The position numbers and the translations under genes are program-made. A model generated the notes under the pieces. That model saw nothing but the letters and a program-made list of their open reading frames with translations, was not told the origin of the DNA and searched no databases. A stretch of 64,000 nucleotides of DNA from Tianweitania sp. UT-5YL-CI-8 (GTDB lineage: Bacteria; Pseudomonadota; Alphaproteobacteria; Rhizobiales; Rhizobiaceae): assembly GCF_030010215.1 (NCBI RefSeq), contig NZ_JASCRR010000001.1:496001-560000 (forward strand), read 5' to 3'. Below, piece by piece: positions 19,127 to 29,617 of the stretch. Position 1 is the first letter of the stretch; each line of letters begins with the position of its first letter.

Positions 19127-20320
19127 ATGGCCGCGCATTTGAAACCCACCGGCCAGCCGGCGCGCGACCATCTCGAATGGCCCTTCTTCGACGATAGCCA
19201 CCGGGCGCTTGCCTTCGAGCTCGACAGCTTCCTAGCTGGTGGCGGGTTGGGCGGGATCGATCACAAGGATGCCGACGCGGCGTGCAAAAAGCTTGTCCGA
19301 ACGCTGGGCGAAGCCGGCATTCTGCGCCACTGCGTATCCAGCGCGTATGGCGGCGCGGCCGACGGGATCGACAGTCGCTCGCTGTGTCTCATCCGCGAAA
19401 CGCTGGCCTATGCGGATGGGCTCGCCGATTTCGCCTTCGCCATGCAAGGGCTGGGCACAGGCGCCATCAGCCTGTCGGGTCCGGAAGCGCTCAAACAGCA
19501 GATACTGCCAAAAATCGCCAAGGGCGAACTCATCTCGGCCTTCGCGCTGACCGAACCGGAGGCTGGATCCGACGTTGCCGCCATGAGCACATCGGCGCGC
19601 CGCGACGGCGACGACTTCGTGCTCGACGGCGAAAAGATCTTCATCTCCAATGGCGGCATTGCGGACGTCTACACCGTCTTTGCCCGCACCGGCGAAGCGC
19701 CGGGCACACGCGGCATCTCGGCTTTCGTGGTGTTTGCCGACACACCGGGCTTCAGCATTGCCGAGCGCATCGAAACCATCGCGCCGCATCCTCTGGCGCG
19801 CATCCGCCTCGACAGCTGTCGCATCCCGGCCTCGCAGCTTCTGGGCGCTTCGGGCGAAGGCTTCAAGATCGCCATGCGCACGCTGGACATCTTCCGGCCC
19901 TCGGTGGCAGCCGCAGCCCTCGGCTTTGCCCGCCGCGCGCTGGACGAGGCCGTAATGCATGCGAAAACCCGAAAGATGTTCGGCGCAACTTTGGCCGACC
20001 TGCCAACGGCGCAAAGCACGCTGGGTGAGATGGCGACCGCGATCGACGCGGCATCCTTGCTGACCATCCGCACCGCTTGGCGCCGCGACGTGCAGAAGCT
20101 GCCGATCACCCGCGAAGCCGCCATGGCCAAGATGACGGCGACGGAAAACGCGCAATGGGTGATCGACCAAGCGCTGCAGATGTTTGGCGGCAGGGGCGTC
20201 CGGGTCGGCGAGATCACCGAACGGCTCTATCGCGAGATCCGCGCGCTGCGCATCTACGAAGGCGCCACCGAAGTGCAGAAACTCATCATCGGCCGAGAGC
20301 TGATGAAAGCGGCGAAGTGA
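19127..20320 (+). CDS. Acyl-CoA dehydrogenase family protein
   Basis: Predicted 397-residue FAD-dependent acyl-CoA dehydrogenase. Family signatures are [17 protein letters not shown] near residue 142, [20 protein letters not shown], and [20 protein letters not shown] followed by [18 protein letters not shown] with the probable catalytic Glu near residue 380. It starts 3 bases after the hydratase stop. It would oxidise a reduced cyclic or open-chain acyl-CoA intermediate, handing electrons to ETF. Confidence 0.9.
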   Translation: MAAHLKPTGQPARDHLEWPFFDDSHRALAFELDSFLAGGGLGGIDHKDADAACKKLVRTLGEAGILRHCVSSAYGGAADGIDSRSLCLIRETLAYADGLADFAFAMQGLGTGAISLSGPEALKQQILPKIAKGELISAFALTEPEAGSDVAAMSTSARRDGDDFVLDGEKIFISNGGIADVYTVFARTGEAPGTRGISAFVVFADTPGFSIAERIETIAPHPLARIRLDSCRIPASQLLGASGEGFKIAMRTLDIFRPSVAAAALGFARRALDEAVMHAKTRKMFGATLADLPTAQSTLGEMATAIDAASLLTIRTAWRRDVQKLPITREAAMAKMTATENAQWVIDQALQMFGGRGVRVGEITERLYREIRALRIYEGATEVQKLIIGRELMKAAK

Positions 20321-20336
20321 AGAGGTAGACCATCCC

Positions 20337-20732
20337 ATGCATGAAATCCTGCAACCCGAAGGATGGGCCAAGCCGCTCGGCTATGCCAATGGTGTCGCGG
20401 CAAGCGGCAAGACGATCTTCGTCGGCGGGCAGATCGGCTGGAACGCCAGTTGCGAATTCGAGACAGACGATTTCGTTGCCCAGGTCAGGCAGACGCTGGA
20501 GAATGTCGTCGCGGTCGTGCGCTGCGGCGGCGGCGAACCGCACCACATCACCTCAATGACCTGGTATTTCACAGACAAGCAGGAATACACCCAGAACCTG
20601 CGCGGCATCGGCCAGGCCTATCGCGAAGTCATCGGCCGGCACTTCCCCGCGATGGCGGCGATGCAGGTCGTTGCCCTGGTCGAAGATCGCGCCAAGATCG
20701 AAATCCAGGCGACGGCGGTGATTCCGGAATAG
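20337..20732 (+). CDS. RidA family protein (enamine/imine deaminase)
   Basis: Predicted 131-residue YjgF/YER057c/UK114 protein. The N-terminal LGYANGVAASGKTIFVGGQIGW and the C-terminal PAMAAMQVVALVEDRAKIEI are typical, with the carboxylate-binding Arg position occupied near ALVEDR. RidA enzymes hydrolyse enamine or imine intermediates to ketones and ammonia. That fits a pathway whose dearomatised product is a 2-amino-cyclohexene carboxyl-CoA, so it may release the anthranilate nitrogen. ATG 20337 follows GAAGAGG. It is the last gene of the operon. Confidence 0.85.
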   Translation: MHEILQPEGWAKPLGYANGVAASGKTIFVGGQIGWNASCEFETDDFVAQVRQTLENVVAVVRCGGGEPHHITSMTWYFTDKQEYTQNLRGIGQAYREVIGRHFPAMAAMQVVALVEDRAKIEIQATAVIPE

Positions 20733-20740
20733 GCCGGGTT

Positions 20741-20755
20741 CACCGACGTTCGGTG
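20741..20755. terminator. Possible terminator between convergent genes
   Basis: CACCGA and TCGGTG pair around a 3-base loop in the 25-base gap between ridA and the convergent transglutaminase-like gene. The stem is short and has no clear U-tract, so termination is only suggested by position. Confidence 0.35.
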
Positions 20756-20757
20756 GA

Positions 20758-21576
20758 CTACCTCGGCTGCAGCTCCGTGACCTCATAGGTCCAGACCCGG
20801 AAGCCCTTCAGGATATGCGGGCCGAAGGAGTTGATGAGCGGAATGTCGGTCGCGTCGCGACCGCGTGCCACTACGATACGCCCAATCCGGCGCTTGTTGT
20901 TGCGGGGATCGAAGGTGTGCCATTCGCCGTCCAGAAACACTTCCATCCAGGCGCTGAAATCCATCGGGTCGACAACGGGCACGCCGATGTCGCCGAGATG
21001 GCCGTTGACGTAACGCGCCGGAATGTTGAGGCAGCGGCACAGCGCGACCGCGAGATGCGCAAAGTCGCGGCAGACGCCAACCTGTTCGTGAAACGCCTCA
21101 AAGGCGGTCCGTGTCGACCGGGCCTGCTGGTAGTCGAAGCGGATATGGCCGTTAACGAAATCGCAGATTGCCTGGACACGTCCCCAACCGGGCGGGGTCG
21201 CACCGAACATGTCCCAGGCAATCTGGCTCAACCGGTCCGTCTCGCAATAGCGGCTGCCCATCAGATAGACGAGGCAATCATCCGGCAGGTCGGCCACCGG
21301 CACTTCCCGCGCGTCGGGCACGACCCTGTCCAACGCGCCGTCGTCCTCGATGGTCGCGTCGCCCCACAAGGTGAGATCGCCCGCTGGTGCGACGAGCCGT
21401 CGGCAGCGATTGCCGAACATATCGCGATAGGTGGTCGTCGGCACCTCGGGGTTGGTGAAAACCGCTTCCGGAACGCGGATATCCGCCGCCCTGTCCTCAT
21501 GGACGGACAGCAGGCAGACCAGGGGGGTCGGCTGCTGGCAGGTCAGCGTAATCTCGTAACCGTAGCGGATGAACAT
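20758..21576 (-). CDS. Transglutaminase-like family protein with altered active site
   Basis: Predicted 272-residue protein. An N-terminal beta-rich domain (from MFIRYGYEITLTC) is followed by the transglutaminase-like papain fold. GVCRDFAH carries the expected nucleophile Cys169, and WHTFDPRNN carries the expected acid Asp223. The usual His position, normally DFHAW in relatives, reads DFSAW (Ser208), so peptidase activity is uncertain. ATG 21576 was chosen because AGAGGG lies upstream and the N-terminus matches the family; the frame opens to 21678. It ends convergent to ridA and starts divergent from groES. Confidence 0.8.
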   Translation of the reverse strand: MFIRYGYEITLTCQQPTPLVCLLSVHEDRAADIRVPEAVFTNPEVPTTTYRDMFGNRCRRLVAPAGDLTLWGDATIEDDGALDRVVPDAREVPVADLPDDCLVYLMGSRYCETDRLSQIAWDMFGATPPGWGRVQAICDFVNGHIRFDYQQARSTRTAFEAFHEQVGVCRDFAHLAVALCRCLNIPARYVNGHLGDIGVPVVDPMDFSAWMEVFLDGEWHTFDPRNNKRRIGRIVVARGRDATDIPLINSFGPHILKGFRVWTYEVTELQPR

Positions 21577-21932
21577 ATGGAATGGCCCTCTGGCGGAAAT
21601 TTGCGGCAATGAAACTGGCTGCCCTTGGGCAACAACGCGGCTCGGCACGCTCGGTTCATTCCGGTCCCAACAGCACAAATGCGCCGAGGTTCGAAGCGGT
21701 GAAAAACGGGATTAGAGGTGAGCGGATGCGGACGGATTGGCACACTCCCTCTATGCGCCCGGCCTGTATTTCAAACAAGGCGAAAGTCGCCTTTATTTAG
21801 TGCGTGAGAATAAAAAGCAGCGTGCCGCGGATGAAAAGTCGAACGGGGAAAAAGACTGCCCAAAATATCGGCAATTCGATAATAAAGCGGGCTAGGAGCC
21901 GCCGAAACTTTATCCGTACTCTGAATTAGAAT

Positions 21933-21959
21933 TTGGCACTCCTATCTATCGAGTGCCAG
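21933..21959 (+). promoter_or_regulatory. CIRCE element (HrcA operator) upstream of groES
   Basis: TTGGCACTC and GAGTGCCAG form the inverted repeat of CIRCE with the standard 9-base spacer, 55 bases before the groES start. This is the well-known HrcA-binding site of alphaproteobacterial groESL operons. The rest of the 438-base gap (21577-22014) between the divergent genes holds AT-richer sequence and presumably the heat-shock promoter, but I see no convincing RpoH box and no other gene. Confidence 0.9.
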
Positions 21960-22014
21960 GAATGCTATGAAGCCTATGCAGCCGCCCTATGCGCCGGCCG
22001 CAGAAAGACTTCTC

Positions 22015-23999
<1,985 letters not shown>

Positions 24000-24030
24000 T
24001 CGCGAAAGCGACAGTCCTCGGACATTGTGA

Positions 24031-24056
24031 AGGCCGCAAGCACAAGCTTGCGGCCT
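24031..24056 (+). terminator. Probable terminator after groEL
   Basis: AGGCCGCAAG and CTTGCGGCCT form a perfect 10-bp stem with a 6-base loop, 31 bases after the groEL stop. The following AATCCCTTTTCTC is only moderately U-rich, so some read-through into the small gene at 24094 is possible. Confidence 0.75.
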
Positions 24057-24093
24057 AATCCCTTTTCTCAGTCCATCAACAGGAGCCTGTCCC

Positions 24094-24255
24094 ATGATTT
24101 CCTTCTCGAAAAAGGCCGATAGCGCGCCGAAGCCGGCTGAGAAAGCCAACGACAACCGTTTCGACAAGATCAAGAAAGAGGCTGCGGACAAGCGCAAGAA
24201 GTCGGAGGCCGACAATACGGTACGGCCCGCGCCTGAGGCGCCTGACAGCGACTAA
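24094..24255 (+). CDS. Small highly charged protein of unknown function (53 aa)
   Basis: A 53-residue frame starting at ATG 24094 with AGGAG 8 bases upstream. The product is rich in Lys, Glu, Asp, Ala and Pro, with segments such as NRFDKIKKEAADKRKKSEA and no hydrophobic core, so it is probably disordered or a single charged helix. It lies just after the groEL hairpin and is convergent with pit. I do not recognise a family. The good ribosome binding site and protein-like composition support it as a real gene, possibly co-expressed with groESL by read-through. Confidence 0.6.
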   Translation: MISFSKKADSAPKPAEKANDNRFDKIKKEAADKRKKSEADNTVRPAPEAPDSD

Positions 24256-24275
24256 GTCGTCGTCTCAAACGGCCG

Positions 24276-25277
24276 CTAGAAAATCGTGACAACCCAGTAG
24301 GAGACGGCGGAGATCACGCCTGCGACCGGCAAGGTCACGAACCAGGCGATGACGATGTTGCCGGCAAGGCCCCAACGCACCGCCGACGCCCGCCGTGCAG
24401 CGCCGACGCCGACGATGGCGCCGGTGATGGTGTGAGTGGTGGACACCGGAATGCCGAGCCATGTCGCCGCAAACAGGGTGATCGCTCCGCCGGTTTCGGC
24501 GCAAAAACCTTGCATCGGATTGAGGCGGGTAATGCGCGATCCCATGGTGTGGACGATGCGCCAGCCGCCCAGCAATGTGCCGAAGGCCAGCATGAACTGG
24601 CATGACAGCACGACCCACAGCGGCACATAGAAAGTGTCGCCAAGATAGCCCTGCGAATAGAGCAGCACCGCAATAATGCCCATCGTCTTCTGCGCGTCGT
24701 TGCCGCCATGGCCGAGCGAGTAGGCCGATGCCGAGATGAATTGCATGACGCGGAACACGCGATCGACGGCGAATGGCGTGTATTTCACGAAGGTCCAGGA
24801 GACGATCAGGACCAGCACCAGAGCCAGCACGAAGCCGGTGAACGGCGACAAGAAGATCGCCGATGTCGTCTTAAGCACGCCGCTCCAAACCACCGCGCTG
24901 AGCCCCACCTTCGCCAGCCCTGCCCCGAGTAAGCCGCCGATCAGGGCATGCGAACTGCTCGACGGGATGCCGTAGATCCAGGTGACGACGTTCCAGACGA
25001 TGGCTCCGACCAGAGCCGCGAAGATGACCGCGGGGTCGACGACATCGGCGTCAATGATGCCGGTTCCGAGCGTTTCGGCGACATGCAGACCGAAGAACAG
25101 AAACGCGATGAAGTTGAAGAAGGCGGCCCAGGCCACTGCGTATTGAGGTCGTAGCACCCGCGTGGAAACGATGGTGGCGATTGAGTTCGCCGCATCATGC
25201 AGGCCGTTCAGCATATCGAACAGCAGCGCCACGCCGATCAGGGCGATCAGCAGCGGGAAGGCGAGTGTGGCGTCCAT
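24276..25277 (-). CDS. pit: Inorganic phosphate transporter, PiT family
   Basis: Predicted 333-residue membrane protein with about ten transmembrane segments. It has the two PiT repeats: GLHDAANSIATIVSTRVL near residue 25 and SLGHGGNDAQKTMGI near residue 192, with TTHTITGAIVGVG near the end. The family performs proton- or sodium-coupled low-affinity phosphate (metal-phosphate) uptake. ATG 25277 begins one base after the stop of the DUF47 gene, so the two form an operon, as is typical. The only odd feature is a rather short central loop between the repeats. Confidence 0.93.
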   Translation of the reverse strand: MDATLAFPLLIALIGVALLFDMLNGLHDAANSIATIVSTRVLRPQYAVAWAAFFNFIAFLFFGLHVAETLGTGIIDADVVDPAVIFAALVGAIVWNVVTWIYGIPSSSSHALIGGLLGAGLAKVGLSAVVWSGVLKTTSAIFLSPFTGFVLALVLVLIVSWTFVKYTPFAVDRVFRVMQFISASAYSLGHGGNDAQKTMGIIAVLLYSQGYLGDTFYVPLWVVLSCQFMLAFGTLLGGWRIVHTMGSRITRLNPMQGFCAETGGAITLFAATWLGIPVSTTHTITGAIVGVGAARRASAVRWGLAGNIVIAWFVTLPVAGVISAVSYWVVTIF

Positions 25278-25278
25278 C

Positions 25279-25923
25279 TCAGACGTTCTCGATCAGGATG
25301 CCGCTGATCTCGTTGGCGACATCCTCGAAGCGGTCGACCACCTTCTCCAGTTCCGAATAGATTTCGCTGCCGATGATGTATGCCATCGGATTGCTGGTGC
25401 CATGCTTCTTGAACAACTCCTTGAGGCCATGGTCGTGGAGTTGGTCCGAGCGCTCCTCCACCCGCATCACTTCTTCGGCGATAGCGCTCAAGCGAGCAAC
25501 GTTCGGCCCAAGCTTCTGCAAGAGCGGGATGGCCTCCGCCGTCAACTTTGCCGCCTGCACGATGGTCGTACCCATTTCGCGCATCGGCGGCTCGAAGCTG
25601 GTCTGCTCGAACAGGCTGACGGTCTTGACCGTCTTGTGCATCATGTCGATGGCGTCGTCCATCGACTGGATCAGGTCCTTGATGTCCCCCCGGTCGAAGG
25701 GCGTGATGAAGCTGAGGCGCACGGCCTGCATGACCTGGCGCGTCACCTCGTCGGCCTGGTTTTCCAAGGCGATGATCTCGCGGCAATGTTGCTCGACGCC
25801 CTCGCCACCCTGCAGCAGCTTCTCCAAAGCTTCCGCACCGCTGACGAGTATCCGGGAATGCTCGGTAAACAGGTCGAAGAACTTGTCTTCCCGCGGAAGC
25901 AGATAGCGAAACCAGCCAAGCAT
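25279..25923 (-). CDS. DUF47 family PhoU-like Pit accessory protein
   Basis: Predicted 214-residue all-helical PhoU-like protein of the DUF47 family. Signatures include FFDLFTEHSRILVSGAEAL near the N-terminus, ALENQADEVTRQVMQ, FITPFDRGDIKDLIQSMDDAID near residue 75, and a matching second half with VMRVEERSDQLHD. Members usually precede pit and tune phosphate transport, and here the pit gene follows immediately. About 260 bases of non-coding DNA separate it from the divergent GFA gene; I saw no clear Pho box there. Confidence 0.9.
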   Translation of the reverse strand: MLGWFRYLLPREDKFFDLFTEHSRILVSGAEALEKLLQGGEGVEQHCREIIALENQADEVTRQVMQAVRLSFITPFDRGDIKDLIQSMDDAIDMMHKTVKTVSLFEQTSFEPPMREMGTTIVQAAKLTAEAIPLLQKLGPNVARLSAIAEEVMRVEERSDQLHDHGLKELFKKHGTSNPMAYIIGSEIYSELEKVVDRFEDVANEISGILIENV

Positions 25924-26182
25924 TCGAACACTCCACGCAAGAAGCCTGCACCGGTCCTTTGCCGGCGTATAGTCCTACATAAACGCGCTTTTGCCGAAAT
26001 GATCCAGCAAAAGCCGGATTCTCACAGTTTCCGATTCTCGGTAGCTAGGCGGCTTTGGTCAGTATGAACAATCGTCGGCTTTAGCCATTCGGAACAAGTC
26101 GGTGACCGTCGGCTTTTTCTGCGAAGGAAGGCCGAGCATTGAACCATCTGACCCAGAGGCGCAACTTGGAGGAGAGGTAGGA

Positions 26183-26572
26183 GTGGAGCGATTTACCGGC
26201 GGCTGCCTGTGCGGCAAGGTGCGGCTCGTGGCAACGGGGCAACCGTATAGGGTGGGGCTTTGCCACTGCTTGGATTGCCGCAAGCATCACGGAGCGTTGT
26301 TTTATGCTGCGGCTATCTTCCCAAAGAATGCGGTGATGATTGAAGGTGAGACCCGTGACTATGAAGGGCGAGCCTTTTGTCCCGATTGCGGATCGTCGGT
26401 CTTTGGCCGGTCGGCGGACGAACTCGAAGTGTATCTGGGAACGCTGGATGAACCCGACCAGTTCACGCCGACCTATGAAAGCTGGGTCACCCGCCGCGAA
26501 TCCTGGCTGCCGCCATTTCCAACGTTGCACCAGTACGAGCATAATCGCGATGGCAAGAGCCGTCATGAATGA
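26183..26572 (+). CDS. GFA/CENP-V domain protein
   Basis: Predicted 129-residue zinc-binding protein of the glutathione-dependent formaldehyde-activating (GFA) superfamily. The cysteine pattern GGCLCGKVRL, CHCLDCRKHHGA and FCPDCGSSVF is complete for the two zinc sites. I chose GTG 26183, preceded by GAGGTAGGA, because it starts just before the first motif; the longer frame adds unrelated residues. The actual substrate of most members is unknown. Its 3' end overlaps the end of the convergent broken GST by 10 bases. Confidence 0.85.
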   Translation: MERFTGGCLCGKVRLVATGQPYRVGLCHCLDCRKHHGALFYAAAIFPKNAVMIEGETRDYEGRAFCPDCGSSVFGRSADELEVYLGTLDEPDQFTPTYESWVTRRESWLPPFPTLHQYEHNRDGKSRHE

Positions 26573-27215
26573 TCAGCAAAATGTGCTATTTGGTCTGCGT
26601 GTGCCTTAATAAAAGAGGGTCGGGCTGTGGCCCGCGCGACATAGTTTCCGCAAGCGGGAAAATCCGTCAGCCCATCGAACCGGTCGACAAGGCGCAGTAC
26701 ATCCGCCATCAGGATATCGGCGACGGAGAACGAGCCAGCAAGCCAATCGCGTTTTGCTAGCACCGTCTCCAGCCGTTTGAGGCGGGTGTCCAGGAAATCG
26801 TCAAGTTGTTTTCTCCCTCGCGTCATTTCACTATTGCCTGAAAATCGCAACAAGGCCCATGGCAGGCTTGCCATTTCAATTGAGTCAGCGCAGCGAACAG
26901 CCATTCCAGGACCGCAGCGCGTTGGCGTGGATCAGCCGACATCAGCGCCTCACTGCGCTCCACCAGGTAAAGCAGTATCGCGCCGCTCTCAAAAATAGAA
27001 AGGTCCCCATCGGACAACCATGGCACCTGTCCAAAAGGTTGGTGCAGAAAATGTTCAGCGCTACGATCGCGGAAGGGCACACTCTCGACCCGATAAAGCA
27101 ACCCAGCCTCTTCCAAGGCCCAGCGGACACGAATGTCGCGGACGAAGCCACGCGGCAACTCAGGCACCCAATCGAAAGTGACGAGAACGAGTTCGCCAAA
27201 ATACCCTTGCACCAT
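26563..27215 (-). pseudogene. Glutathione S-transferase family gene with a frameshift
   Basis: The N-terminal domain (FDWVPELPRGFVRDIRVRWA... to EWLFAAL) is read in one frame from ATG 27215. The C-terminal domain (SIEMASLPWALLRFSGN... to the stop at 26563) continues in another. The frames join cleanly at about 26885 if one base is restored, giving a normal 218-residue GST. As written, the first frame ends at 26823 after a nonsense tail. This is either a recent single-base deletion or a sequencing error. The gene lies between the GFA gene and dgoA. Confidence 0.8.
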
Positions 27216-27235
27216 AGCGATCCTCCTCAGAACAC

Positions 27236-27868
27236 CTAGCCGAACACCCGGTCATAGGCCTCGACTGCGGCCTTGGCTTTTGCGCGCACCGCATTCGCCG
27301 TATCGCCGGGCTTGTAGAGGCTGGAGCCGAGGCCGAAGGTACGCACGCCGATCTTTGCGAAGTCGGCGAAGCTGGTCTCCGAAACGCCGCCTACTGCCCC
27401 CACCACGGCATCCTTGGGCAAGATAGCCTTGATGGCCGAAATGCCCGATGCGCCCAAGGCACCCGCCGGGAAAAACTTCAGCGCCGCCGCGCCCGAACGC
27501 AGCGCAAGCATCGCTTCGGTGGGGGTGAACACGCCAGGCAGCGTGACCATGCCGCGCGATTTGGCCATAGCGATGACGGACGGGTCGACATTAGGGCTGA
27601 CCATCAGCCTGCCGCCGGCGTCCGCCACATCAGCGCAGTGCTCCGGCGAGATCACCGTGCCCGCGCCGATCAACGCGTCGCCGCCGAAAGCCTTGGCGAT
27701 GATCTCGATGGAACGGAACGGCTCAGGCGAATTCAGCGGCACCTCGATGGCCTCGAATTCTTCTTCGATCAGAGCGCCGACGATGGCCTCGACCTCATCG
27801 GGTTTCACACCGCGCAGGATGGCGACCAGATCGCGCTTCAAGGATGGCCAGACGACGGTTTCGCTCAT
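27236..27868 (-). CDS. dgoA: 2-dehydro-3-deoxy-6-phosphogalactonate aldolase
   Basis: Predicted 210-residue class I aldolase of the KDPG/KDPGal family. Motifs include LVAILRGVKPDEVEAIV near residue 11, the Glu in EFEAIEVPLNSPEPF, IGAGTV, and the Schiff-base Lys in AAALKFFPAG near residue 130. It cleaves 2-keto-3-deoxy-6-phosphogalactonate to pyruvate and glyceraldehyde 3-phosphate. The partner kinase gene ends 3 bases upstream, as in dgoKA operons of the De Ley-Doudoroff galactose pathway. Activity on KDPG as well is possible. Confidence 0.92.
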   Translation of the reverse strand: MSETVVWPSLKRDLVAILRGVKPDEVEAIVGALIEEEFEAIEVPLNSPEPFRSIEIIAKAFGGDALIGAGTVISPEHCADVADAGGRLMVSPNVDPSVIAMAKSRGMVTLPGVFTPTEAMLALRSGAAALKFFPAGALGASGISAIKAILPKDAVVGAVGGVSETSFADFAKIGVRTFGLGSSLYKPGDTANAVRAKAKAAVEAYDRVFG

Positions 27869-27871
27869 GTT

Positions 27872-28798
27872 CTATCCCTTTACCCAAAGCCGGGCGGCAG
27901 CCTTCGCAAGACCGTTGCGGACAGCCTCTTCCGCATCGACGACGCGCACACGATAACCAGCGTCCGTGAGAACCGCTTCATAAAGACTGCCCAGCGCGCC
28001 GGATCCGACCAGAACGATGTCGCCGGGAGCACCGTATAGCGATTTCGCTGCCGCGACCTCGGCGCCGATAAGCAGGCCGGACAGATGAGCGGCACCTTGC
28101 GCTTTGGCCTCGAAACCGAGCAACTGTCCGGCGCGGATGGAAAACAGAGCCGACAGCGCTGAGGACGCATCGTCGCGCACCGAATTGACGGCCGCGCGAA
28201 AGGTCGGATCGTCGAAACCGGGCGGAGCGCCCTCTTCCACAGCATGCATCAGGATCGAATGTTTGCTGATGACGGAAAACAGCTCGCCGGTCATGAAGCT
28301 GGCAAATCCGGCAATCGTGCCGTTTTCGATCGCGACCCATTTGCAATGGGTTCCTGGCATGCAGACCAGGCCGGTAAACCCGTCGGCGATGGAACCGAGA
28401 AGCTGGGTTTCCTCGCCACGCATGACGTTGGGTGCCTCGGCCAAGACCTGAGCAATGCCCGGCAGGATGCGGATGTCGCGTCCTTCGACGGGCACACTGA
28501 TGGCGCGGTCGTGCAGATCGCCGAGTGCGGTGGGCGTATGGACATAGGCTGCCTCGACCCAGCCCTGGCGTGCACCGGCCATGCCGCAGATCAGCACGGG
28601 CAAGCCCGCCGGCGCGCCGACATCGGCGAGGTGCTTGTCGAGAACTGATTGGAACCCTTCAGAGGAAGAGCAATGCAACATCCCCTCGCCGCTTCGGCTC
28701 GAAGCCAAGGGCTTACCATCCGCAGCCATCATCCACAGGCGAAAGCTGCTCGTGCCCCAATCGACGCCTACGAACGATGCATCAGATAGTACAGTCAT
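27872..28798 (-). CDS. dgoK: 2-dehydro-3-deoxygalactonokinase
   Basis: Predicted 308-residue sugar kinase. The N-terminal phosphate loop FVGVDWGTSSFRLWMM, LPVLICGMAGARQGWVEA near residue 75 and VCMPGTHCKWVAI near residue 145 are characteristic of DgoK. It phosphorylates 2-keto-3-deoxygalactonate. I chose ATG 28798 because GAGG lies 5 bases upstream; an in-frame start at 28825 would add nine residues. It is followed by dgoA in an operon and faces a divergent GST gene across about 200 bases with no other feature seen. Confidence 0.92.
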   Translation of the reverse strand: MTVLSDASFVGVDWGTSSFRLWMMAADGKPLASSRSGEGMLHCSSSEGFQSVLDKHLADVGAPAGLPVLICGMAGARQGWVEAAYVHTPTALGDLHDRAISVPVEGRDIRILPGIAQVLAEAPNVMRGEETQLLGSIADGFTGLVCMPGTHCKWVAIENGTIAGFASFMTGELFSVISKHSILMHAVEEGAPPGFDDPTFRAAVNSVRDDASSALSALFSIRAGQLLGFEAKAQGAAHLSGLLIGAEVAAAKSLYGAPGDIVLVGSGALGSLYEAVLTDAGYRVRVVDAEEAVRNGLAKAAARLWVKG

Positions 28799-29000
28799 AA
28801 ACACCTCGCCTCCCGCCCGCATCACCTACCCGGCTTGCCGTGCGGTTTCAAGGATCGGTTCTTGAGACGCCGGCATTCCAAACCGAAACGCCGAGGCAGG
28901 GTCGGAGGCAATTGTCTTTTTGCACGGCGGCGGCCTAAAGTCCCCCGCGCCGTCCGCAAGTCCCGACGGGCCAGAAACGCCAAGAGAAAGACGATCAGCC

Positions 29001-29615
29001 GTGAAACTCTATTACATGCCGAACACCTGCTCGATGGGCATCCATCTCCTGCTTGAGGAGATCGGCAAGCCCTACGAGGTCGAAAAGATCGACTTTGCCA
29101 GCCAGAAGCAATACAGCGAAACCTATAAGGCGCTAAACCCGAAGTCGAAGGTGCCGGCGCTGGAGCTCGACAACGGTGAGATCCTGACGGAATGGCCGGC
29201 GATCGCGTTTTATCTCGCGCGCTCCAATCCCGAGACCAAGCTGCTGCCTGAGGACGTTCTGAGACAGGCACGCGTGATGGAGCTGGTCGATTATATCACC
29301 GCCACCGTTCACATGCAGGGCTTCACCCGTATCGCCCGGCCCGGCAATTTCAGCCCGGACGAAAGCACTCACGAGGCGGTCAAGGCGCGCGGCCTGGAGC
29401 TGTTTAGCAACGGCTTCAAGATCGTCGCGCCGCAGCTCAAGCAGCCCTATGCTCTAGGCGATTTCTCGATTGCCGACGCCGCCTTGTTCTATGTCGAGCA
29501 ATGGGCCGTGCGCCGCGTCAGCCTTACGCTGCCGGAAGCCTGTCAGCGCCATTACGATGCCATGATAGCGCGGCCTGCGGTGAAGCGGATGCTGGAGCGG
29601 GAAGCAGCGGCTTAA
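29001..29615 (+). CDS. Glutathione S-transferase, bacterial beta-class-like
   Basis: Predicted 204-residue GST. The N-terminal thioredoxin-like domain begins KLYYMPNTCSMGIHLLLEE, with the beta-class Cys near residue 10. SKVPALELDNGEILTEWPAI forms the glutathione site, and the all-helical C-terminal domain contains YALGDFSIADAALFYVEQW. GTG 29001 gives the standard N-terminus, though its ribosome binding site is weak. The role is conjugation or peroxide detoxification; the substrate is unknown. It is convergent with the DUF922 gene, the stops being 2 bases apart. Confidence 0.87.
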   Translation: MKLYYMPNTCSMGIHLLLEEIGKPYEVEKIDFASQKQYSETYKALNPKSKVPALELDNGEILTEWPAIAFYLARSNPETKLLPEDVLRQARVMELVDYITATVHMQGFTRIARPGNFSPDESTHEAVKARGLELFSNGFKIVAPQLKQPYALGDFSIADAALFYVEQWAVRRVSLTLPEACQRHYDAMIARPAVKRMLEREAAA

Positions 29616-29617
29616 GA

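Noticed and set aside
26563-26904. Separate short GST-like gene starting at 26904
   Set aside because: It is only the C-terminal half of a GST whose N-terminal half lies in another frame just upstream, so it is better described as one frameshifted gene.
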